Source: JBDHWG01 sp046328505 (GTDB lineage Bacteria > Chloroflexota > Anaerolineae > Epilineales > JAHCIE01). Taken from it: a stretch of DNA of 64,000 nucleotides. Shown here piece by piece: positions 58,809 through 64,000 of the stretch. How positions within the stretch are numbered: position 1 is the stretch's first letter; each line of letters begins with the position of its first letter. The translations under genes and the position numbers were made by a program. Where the stretch lies: positions 1 to 64,000 of the forward strand of contig JAXLWL010000005.1 in NCBI GenBank assembly GCA_046328505.1. The letters run 5' to 3'. Below the pieces are notes generated by a model, which was not told where the DNA came from, did no database searches, and saw only the letters and a program-made list of their open reading frames with translations.

Positions 58809-59990
58809 ATGCGGGCTTTCATTGCGTTGACAGGGCTTATGGGGTATTGGAGTGTCATTGCGAGGAGGACGATAGGACGACGAAGCAATCTTGCGGCGGA
58901 TGACAGGCAGGCTATGCCCGCGCTCTATCACGCCTCACAAGGGCGGGGGATTGCTTCGCGTTCGCTCGCAATGACAGCGTTTCTTGTCGTGCTTGGTCTG
59001 GGCCTCGTGCTCTTGGCCGGCTGCGCCAGCGCGCCGGCAGCCGCGCCGAGCGCGACTTCGCCGACGGCCGCGCCGGCCGCCGCGACCTCCGCGCCCGCGG
59101 CTGCCGCTGCCAAGTCGAGCGGCGGAGCGATGCGCATCGGCGCGCTGCCCATCACCGACGTTCTCCCGATGTATGTCGCCGAGCAGAACGGCTACTACAA
59201 GGACGCCGGCCTCGATGTTCAGATCGTGCCGACGGCCAGCGCTGCGGAGCGCGACCAGCTGCTCCAGGGCGGCCAGCTCGACGGTGTCCTCACGGACCTT
59301 ATCTCGACAACGCTGTTCAACGCGGAGCAGCCGCGCCTGACCGTCGTGCGCAAGGCGCGCCAGGCCTTCCCCGACGCCGCCCAGTATCGTATCCTCGCCG
59401 CGCCCAATAGCGGCATCAAGAGCGTCCAGGACCTCAAGGGCGTCGAGATCGGGATCTCCGACAACTCGGTGATTGCCTACTTCACCGACCGGGCGCTCCA
59501 GAAGGAAGGCCTCGCGAAGGGCGACATCAAGACGACGGCGGTGCCGAACATCGTCCAGCGCGCCCAGCTCCTCGGCCAGGGCCAGCTCAAGGCCGGCACG
59601 CTGCCCGACCCGCTGGCGTCTCTGGCGATCATGCAGGGCGCGACGGTCGTCGTCGACGACACGAAGTATCCGGAGCTGGGGCAGAGCGTGATCGACTTCC
59701 GCAACGATTACCTCCAACAGAACCCGGACGCCGTCAAGAAGTTCCTGCAGGCGTATGACAAGGCCGTGGCCGAACTGCGCGCTAACCCCGAGAAGTACCG
59801 CAAGCTGCTCATCGAGAAGGGGCGCGTGCCGGACCAGCTCGCGCAATCTTTCCCGATCCCCCGCTACCCCGACCCTACCATTCCCACAGAGGCCGAGTTC
59901 AAGGATGTCTCAGCCTGGGCGCTCGACAAGGGCATCATCAAGAAGGCGGTGGACTATAATACGTCGGTGAGTACGCAGTACATCAAGTAA
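58809..59990 (+). CDS. NMT1/THI5-like ABC transporter substrate-binding lipoprotein (repeat in N-terminus)
   Basis: A binding protein of the NitT/TauT type. MRIGALPITDVLPMYVAEQNGYYKDAGLDV, VPTASAAERDQLLQGGQLDGVLTD and LKAGTLPDPLASLAI follow a lipoprotein signal ending VLLAGC. ATG 58809 has GGAAAGGAG upstream and gives 393 residues, of which about 14-55 are the translated repeat 58853-58977. The ATG inside the repeat right arm (58971) gives a cleaner 339-residue lipoprotein but lacks a basic n-region and ribosome site. I list the long form; which is used is unknown. It probably captures a small aromatic or pyrimidine-like molecule for the ABC permease downstream. Confidence 0.85.
   Translation: MRAFIALTGLMGYWSVIARRTIGRRSNLAADDRQAMPALYHASQGRGIASRSLAMTAFLVVLGLGLVLLAGCASAPAAAPSATSPTAAPAAATSAPAAAAAKSSGGAMRIGALPITDVLPMYVAEQNGYYKDAGLDVQIVPTASAAERDQLLQGGQLDGVLTDLISTTLFNAEQPRLTVVRKARQAFPDAAQYRILAAPNSGIKSVQDLKGVEIGISDNSVIAYFTDRALQKEGLAKGDIKTTAVPNIVQRAQLLGQGQLKAGTLPDPLASLAIMQGATVVVDDTKYPELGQSVIDFRNDYLQQNPDAVKKFLQAYDKAVAELRANPEKYRKLLIEKGRVPDQLAQSFPIPRYPDPTIPTEAEFKDVSAWALDKGIIKKAVDYNTSVSTQYIK
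58853..58977. repeat. Palindromic C-module repeat inside the binding-protein gene
   Basis: GTCATTGCGAGGAGGACGATAG to GCGTTCGCTCGCAATGACAGC, about 125 bp. It keeps the reading frame open across its whole length and its right arm supplies an in-frame ATG at 58971. Same family as the island C modules. Confidence 0.85.
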
Positions 59991-59998
59991 GACCGGTG

Positions 59999-60784
59999 AT
60001 GAGCGCGATTATCGACGTCCAGGATTTGACGTTTGGCTACCGCGATCAGCCGCCCATCTTCGACCACTTCACCTGGCGGGTGCAGCAGAGCGAAGCGTGG
60101 GCGGTCATCGGACCCTCGGGCTCCGGAAAGAGCACCCTGCTCTATCTGATCGAGGGGCTGACGCGGCCGACGTCGGGCATTATCACCGTCGCCGGAGACA
60201 GCGTACCGCGTAAGAAGGAGCGCGGCAAGACCGGCCTCGTCCTGCAAGACTACGGCCTGCTGCCGTGGGCGACCGTTTGGGAGAACGTCATGCTCGGCGT
60301 CCGCATCCGCCGCTTCTACGGCCAGGAGACGGACGTCCGCCACACCGAGGAGCGCGCCGCCTTCTGGCTGGCGCGCGTCGGTCTGGCCGATCAGCGGGAC
60401 AAGTACCCCAGCCAGCTCTCCGGCGGCCAGCGGCAGCGGGCAGCCCTGGCGCGAACGCTTGCCATCGACCCGGACGTGTTGTTGATGGACGAGCCATTTT
60501 CGGCCCTGGATGCCCTGACGCGGGAGGACATGCAGCGGCTGACGCGAGACCTGCGCGCCGAGACCGGCATCACCATGATTCTCGTTACCCACAGTATCGA
60601 GGAAGCCGTCTACCTCGGCAACCCGATTCTCGTTCTAGGTGCACCGCCGAACCGCGCGCCGCGTGTGATAAGCAATCCGGGCATGGGCGCGGCAGGCTAC
60701 CGTGGCACGGGCGACTTCCTCGCCAAGACCGTCGAGCTGCGCGCCGCCCTGGGCGCGCCGGAGGCCGATCATGCGGTGGCGTGA
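59999..60784 (+). CDS. NitT/TauT-type ABC transporter ATP-binding protein (copy B)
   Basis: A 261-residue ATPase: Walker A GPSGSGKSTLLYL, VLQDYGLLPWATVWENV (Q-loop), signature LSGGQRQRAALARTL, Walker B VLLMDEPFSALDA and THSIEEAVYLG. It begins 8 bp after the binding-protein gene; GTG 59996 directly before the ATG is an alternative start. Its end overlaps the permease gene by 14 bp. It belongs to the binding protein and permease here, which leaves copy A as a second ATPase for a heteromeric or separate role. Confidence 0.93.
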   Translation: MSAIIDVQDLTFGYRDQPPIFDHFTWRVQQSEAWAVIGPSGSGKSTLLYLIEGLTRPTSGIITVAGDSVPRKKERGKTGLVLQDYGLLPWATVWENVMLGVRIRRFYGQETDVRHTEERAAFWLARVGLADQRDKYPSQLSGGQRQRAALARTLAIDPDVLLMDEPFSALDALTREDMQRLTRDLRAETGITMILVTHSIEEAVYLGNPILVLGAPPNRAPRVISNPGMGAAGYRGTGDFLAKTVELRAALGAPEADHAVA

Positions 60785-61511
60785 CGTTCTCATCGCCGCC
60801 GCTGTTCTCCTCCTCGTCTGGGAAGTGGCGGCTCTCGCGCTTCACCGTGACATCCTGCCCGGCCCGACCGAGGTCATGGCGACGTTCGTTGCCCAGTTTC
60901 CCCTGGCGCTCGGACGCCACTTCTTCGTCAGCACGATGCGCGTCGTCGCCGCGCTTCTCCTGTCGGTGGTGGTCGCTGTCCCGCTTGGCCTGATACTGGG
61001 GCAGAGCAAGCTGGCGAACCGTCTCCTCGCGCCGGTCATCTACGTGCTCTATCCGATTCCCAAGATCGTTTTCCTGCCGATCATCTTCCTGTTCCTGGGC
61101 ATCGGGGAGATGTCGAAGGTGTTCATCATCTTCCTGATTCTGTTCTTCCAGGTGCTCGTCGTTGTCCGCGATAGCGCCAGCACCCTACGGCCGGAGCTGC
61201 TCGCGTCGGTGCGCTCCCTGGGCGCCGGCCGCCGCGCCCTGTTCCGCTTCGTCTACCTGCCCGCGACCGTGCCGGCCTCCATCACGGCGCTGCGCATCAG
61301 CGTCGGCACGGCGGTCGCGGTGCTCTTCTTCGCTGAGACCTACGCGACGACGTCCGGCCTCGGCTACTACATCATCGTCGATTCCCTATCTCGCCTGGCC
61401 TACCGCGAGATGTATGCCGGCGTCCTCGCCATGAGCCTGCTCGGCCTCGGTCTCTACCTGGCCCTGGACCAGCTCGAACGGCGGCTCGCGCCGTGGATGT
61501 TTGTGAGTTAG
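60771..61511 (+). CDS. NitT/TauT-type ABC transporter permease
   Basis: A 246-residue permease with six predicted membrane helices. VPLGLILGQSKLANRLLAPVIYVLYPIPKI is the usual SsuC/TauC pattern. RSLGAGRRALFRFVYLPATVPASITALRISVG holds the EAA-like loop that contacts the ATPase. LFFAETYATTSGLGYYI is typical near the C-terminus. ATG 60771 lies 14 bp inside the ATPase gene. The next gene starts 1 bp after its stop. It imports the ligand of the lipoprotein; the ligand is unknown. Confidence 0.93.
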   Translation: MRWRDVLIAAAVLLLVWEVAALALHRDILPGPTEVMATFVAQFPLALGRHFFVSTMRVVAALLLSVVVAVPLGLILGQSKLANRLLAPVIYVLYPIPKIVFLPIIFLFLGIGEMSKVFIIFLILFFQVLVVVRDSASTLRPELLASVRSLGAGRRALFRFVYLPATVPASITALRISVGTAVAVLFFAETYATTSGLGYYIIVDSLSRLAYREMYAGVLAMSLLGLGLYLALDQLERRLAPWMFVS

Positions 61512-61512
61512 A

Positions 61513-62190
61513 ATGAACACCGACACCATGACCTTTGTCAGCGTTCGCGGCCCGAGCCGCGCGACCGTGACCGGCAGCCTCGTCCACCTGATGACCCAGA
61601 GCGGACGTCTGAAGCTAGCCGACGTTCTGGCGGATGTGAATGAGACGCCTGAGGGTCGGCTTGATTACGCCGTTGGGCCGGGGGGCGACTGGGTGACCAT
61701 CATCACCCCGGAGCCGTTCGAGACGCTCAGCGCGGACCTGTCGCATCTGCTGGGCGCGCCAACCTTCCTGTTCCACCTTCACGAGGGGGACACCTGGCTG
61801 TACTGGTTCTACGTCAACGGCAGGCAGGTCGACCACTACGACTCGCTGCCGGAGTACTGGGACAGCGATATACCCGCCGCGGAAGAGCAGTCGGAGGGGA
61901 AGCCGCGGCTCATTGGAGAGGCGCTCGGCATCGATCCCAAAACCATCGCGCCGTACCTGCGGCGGGACCTCGGCGACGCGCCTGAGATCAGCGACGAGTA
62001 CGACGAGGTGAACCTGGCGATGGAGATGCTGGACACGGATGCCCGTGTCCACGCCGACGACCGCTATGATCTGTGGGACCCGCGAGTGATGTTCGACTTC
62101 ATGCGCCGTCTCGGCATCACGCCGCCCGTCGACCCCAACGGAAAACCGACCGGACCCCTCACCATTCTGCGCTTCGAGTCCGCATCATGA
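61513..62190 (+). CDS. Uncharacterised 225-residue protein coupled to quinone and transport genes
   Basis: I do not recognise this protein. It is soluble and acidic, with no signal peptide and no membrane segment. Visible stretches are MTFVSVRGPSRATVTGSLV, FLFHLHEGDTWLYWFYVNG, QVDHYDSLPEYWD and the C-terminal YDLWDPRVMFDFMRRLGI. The aromatic middle might be a ligand site. It starts 1 bp after the permease stop and overlaps ubiE by ATGA, so it is made with the transporter and the quinone enzymes. This context suggests a role with the transported substrate or quinone intermediate (inference). Confidence 0.8.
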   Translation: MNTDTMTFVSVRGPSRATVTGSLVHLMTQSGRLKLADVLADVNETPEGRLDYAVGPGGDWVTIITPEPFETLSADLSHLLGAPTFLFHLHEGDTWLYWFYVNGRQVDHYDSLPEYWDSDIPAAEEQSEGKPRLIGEALGIDPKTIAPYLRRDLGDAPEISDEYDEVNLAMEMLDTDARVHADDRYDLWDPRVMFDFMRRLGITPPVDPNGKPTGPLTILRFESAS

Positions 62191-62897
62191 CCACACTCAC
62201 TGGCGACGAGAAGGCGCGCTACGTTCGCGCCATGTTCGGCCGCATTGCCGGCCGCTACGACACCATGAACCGCATCATGACGGGCTTCCGCGACCAGAGC
62301 TGGCGGCGGCTGGCCGTGAGCGCGGTCGCTCCACCGCCCGACGGTGTTATTCTCGACGTCGGCACCGGCACCGGGGACTTCCTGCCCCTGCTGACGCACG
62401 CCGCGCCCGATGTCCGGGCCGTCGGGCTGGACCTGACGTTCGAGATGATGGCGTACGGCTCGCCCAAGCTCGTCGAGGCCGATGGCCGCGCCGCGTTCGT
62501 CCAGGGCGACGCCTTGCGGCTGCCCTTTCCCGACGACACCTTTGACGGCCTGGTGAACGGCTTCCTTCTGCGCAATGTCGCCGACCTGCGCCAGACGCTC
62601 GCCGAGATGCGCCGTGTGATCAAGCCCGGCGCGCGCGTCGTCATCCTGGAGATTACGCCCGTCGATACGCCTGTCTGGGGAGACCTGTTCCGCTTCTATT
62701 TCTATCGCATTGTGCCGCGCATCGGCGGCGTCATCGCGGGCGCGTCGGACGCCTACTCGTATCTGCCCGCGTCGGTCGACCGCTTCGTGGACGCCGCGAC
62801 ATTGAAGCGCGAGATGGAGGCGGTCGGGCTGCGCAACGTCCGCTACACCAGGCTAATGCTCAACACCGTCGCGCTGCACATCGGAGAGAAGGCATGA
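62187..62897 (+). CDS. menG: Demethylmenaquinone/ubiquinone C-methyltransferase (UbiE/MenG)
   Basis: A 236-residue class I methyltransferase: YVRAMFGRIAGRYDTMNRIMTGFRDQSWRR (UbiE N-terminal signature), motif I VILDVGTGTGDFLPLL, FPDDTFDGLVNGFLLRNVADL (UbiE motif) and VILEITPV. It methylates the quinone ring, here demethylmenaquinone, with SAM. The start ATG 62187 overlaps the stop of the unknown gene (ATGA) and the end overlaps ubiX by 4 bp, so it is tightly coupled on both sides. It may equally serve a benzoquinone. Confidence 0.9.
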   Translation: MTTLTGDEKARYVRAMFGRIAGRYDTMNRIMTGFRDQSWRRLAVSAVAPPPDGVILDVGTGTGDFLPLLTHAAPDVRAVGLDLTFEMMAYGSPKLVEADGRAAFVQGDALRLPFPDDTFDGLVNGFLLRNVADLRQTLAEMRRVIKPGARVVILEITPVDTPVWGDLFRFYFYRIVPRIGGVIAGASDAYSYLPASVDRFVDAATLKREMEAVGLRNVRYTRLMLNTVALHIGEKA

Positions 62898-63487
62898 GCG
62901 CGCCGGAACGCCTCGTCATCGGCATGTCGGGTGCTAGCGGCGCCGTCTACGGCATTCGCCTCCTGGAAGCGTTGCGGGCGATGGGCGGGGTCGAGACGCA
63001 CCTGGTCATCAGCCCGGCGGCGCGGCAGACTATCGAGAGTGAGACAGATCTCTCGGTCAAGGATGTAGAGCAGCTTGCCGATGTCGTCCACGGCCACCGC
63101 GAGATTGGCGCGACCATCGCCAGCGGCTCCTTCCGCACGCGGGGCATGATTGTGGCCCCCTGCTCGGTCAAGAGCCTGTCGGCCATCGCCTATGGCCTCG
63201 CCGAGGACCTGATCGGCCGCGCCGCCGACGTGCACCTCAAGGAGGGCCGCCCCCTGGTGCTCCTTTTCCGCGAGACGCCGGTGCATGTCGGCCACATCAA
63301 GGCGATGTTGGCCGCCGCTGAGAATGGCGCTATCATATTCCCACCACTGCCCGCGTTCTACAACCGGCCGCAGACCGTTGACGACATTGTCAACGACACT
63401 GTGAGCCGCGTTCTGTCGCGCATCGGGCTGGACGCGCCGGTGAAGGCGTGGGCAGGAATTCGCGCCGCCCTCAAGGGCGAGGAGTGA
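62894..63487 (+). CDS. ubiX: UbiX-family flavin prenyltransferase
   Basis: A 197-residue flavin prenyltransferase: IGMSGASGAVYGIRLLEAL (phosphate loop), ASGSFRTRGMIVAPCSVKSLSAIAYG, REGRPL-like LKEGRPLVLLFRETP and IFPPLPAFYNRP. It makes prenylated FMN for UbiD-type decarboxylases. No ubiD lies in the window, so the partner decarboxylase is elsewhere. It overlaps menG by ATGA. With UbiA-like and UbiE it fits the late steps of the futalosine pathway (MqnP, MqnL/UbiD, MqnM/UbiX, MqnG). Confidence 0.93.
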   Translation: MSAPERLVIGMSGASGAVYGIRLLEALRAMGGVETHLVISPAARQTIESETDLSVKDVEQLADVVHGHREIGATIASGSFRTRGMIVAPCSVKSLSAIAYGLAEDLIGRAADVHLKEGRPLVLLFRETPVHVGHIKAMLAAAENGAIIFPPLPAFYNRPQTVDDIVNDTVSRVLSRIGLDAPVKAWAGIRAALKGEE

Positions 63488-63494
63488 TTCAGCC

Positions 63495-63989
63495 GTGAAA
63501 GTTGATGACATCCGCCACCTCTATGATCATTCCAACTGGGCAACGCAGAAGATCCTCGACGCGACGCAGCGGCTCACACCGGAGCAGTACGACGGCCACC
63601 CCTGGGACACCGCGAGCATCCACGAGATCATGACCCACATGTTGGCCGCCAGCTCGATATGGCTGATGCGCTGGCTCGGCGAGACATCTACGAGCCGTGT
63701 TCAGGTGGACGAGGTCCCGACTCCCGCCGATCTCGCCGCGCGCTTTCAGTCGCACGAGGCCGAGATGAGCGCGTATCTCGCGACGCTGACCGACGACGAC
63801 GTCAACGCGCCGTTCACCTACCGCCTGAGCATCGACAACGTGACGTACAGCTCCCCGCTGTGGACGCTGTTCCTGCAAATCTACGGCCATAACATCCAGC
63901 ACCGCTCCGAGGTCGCAACGATCCTCACCCACTACGACCAGTCGCCCGGCAACCTCGACCTGCTTATCTACGAGCGCGAGCTGCAATAG
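63495..63989 (+). CDS. DinB family protein
   Basis: A 164-residue four-helix-bundle protein of the DinB/YfiT type: IRHLYDHSNWATQKILDAT, SIHEIMTHMLAASSIWLMRWL, the putative metal ligands His (first helix and MTHML) and YGHNIQHRSEVATIL. Members include metal-dependent thiol transferases and stress proteins. It starts with GTG 63495, 7 bp after ubiX, and may be part of the same transcript. A stop and about ten bases close the window. Its function here is unknown. Confidence 0.9.
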   Translation: MKVDDIRHLYDHSNWATQKILDATQRLTPEQYDGHPWDTASIHEIMTHMLAASSIWLMRWLGETSTSRVQVDEVPTPADLAARFQSHEAEMSAYLATLTDDDVNAPFTYRLSIDNVTYSSPLWTLFLQIYGHNIQHRSEVATILTHYDQSPGNLDLLIYERELQ

Positions 63990-64000
63990 AGTCGGCAGGA

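Noticed and set aside
24262..58977. Insertion sequences behind the repeats
   Set aside because: None of the repeat islands contains a transposase frame; they can only be non-autonomous elements.

Overview
The window is a dense, high-GC bacterial chromosome segment of about 60 protein genes, one 5S rRNA, two tRNAs and many small palindromic intergenic repeats. It has no phage, transposase or CRISPR. I think it is most likely a free-living member of the Chloroflexota (inference). The reasons are lipoproteins with long Thr/Ala/Pro-rich linkers, a UbiA/UbiE/UbiX set of the kind used for menaquinone, rRNA genes that are not kept in one operon, and a broad set of peptidases and N-metabolism enzymes. 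A marker-gene tree would be needed to place it.

Layout. 42-3342 (minus): end of a surface-polysaccharide cluster, with a polyprenyl-phosphate sugar transferase and two GT2 glycosyltransferases. 3483-6486 (plus): ruvA, a CARDB/HExxH peptidase, a CBS protein and a small protein. 6533-8537 (minus): an acetyltransferase and a nucleoside/sugar ABC ATPase. 8641-18331 (plus): a lytic transglycosylase lipoprotein, an M1 peptidase, then a translationally coupled chain of membrane glycosyltransferase and YfhO-like protein, then a GT2 and a methyltransferase. 18394-21658: a glutamine synthetase-family enzyme, a VOC protein (minus) and an S41 peptidase homologue that lacks the usual catalytic Lys.

21665-40739 is almost all minus strand: a secreted M14 carboxypeptidase, an operon of amidinohydrolase, PqqB-like protein and esterase, a RelE/Phd toxin-antitoxin pair, a class V aminotransferase with a nitrilase, a 1022-residue kinase-M23-aminotransferase fusion, MscS, PAC2, a PLP decarboxylase and hydrolases. 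The theme is scavenging and remodelling of nitrogen compounds. 40895-46318 (plus): PxpA, adenosine deaminase and three tandem Gfo/Idh/MocA oxidoreductases. 46486-54862: Ddl with a free-standing ClpX zinc domain, RNase Z, a CNNM/CorC protein, an acetyltransferase, SDR, hydrolase, GDPD and RsmG. 55210-56481 is glyA, followed by an isolated 5S-tRNA-Arg-tRNA-Asp unit on the minus strand.

56922-63989 (plus) is the most coherent unit. It holds two NitT/TauT-type ATPases, a binding lipoprotein and a permease, interleaved with a MqnP/UbiA-like prenyltransferase, an unrecognised 225-residue protein, UbiE/MenG and UbiX. The coupling (1 bp gaps and ATGA overlaps) ties the transporter and the unknown protein to late quinone synthesis.

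The repeats deserve attention. A mosaic family of palindromic modules (CATTGCGAG...GAAGCAATCTC and partners) forms four islands of about 260-370 bp plus shorter copies. One copy is nested with another module. One lies in frame inside the N-terminus of the binding lipoprotein, where it offers an ATG. A separate 37-bp sequence recurs just past two terminators between convergent genes.
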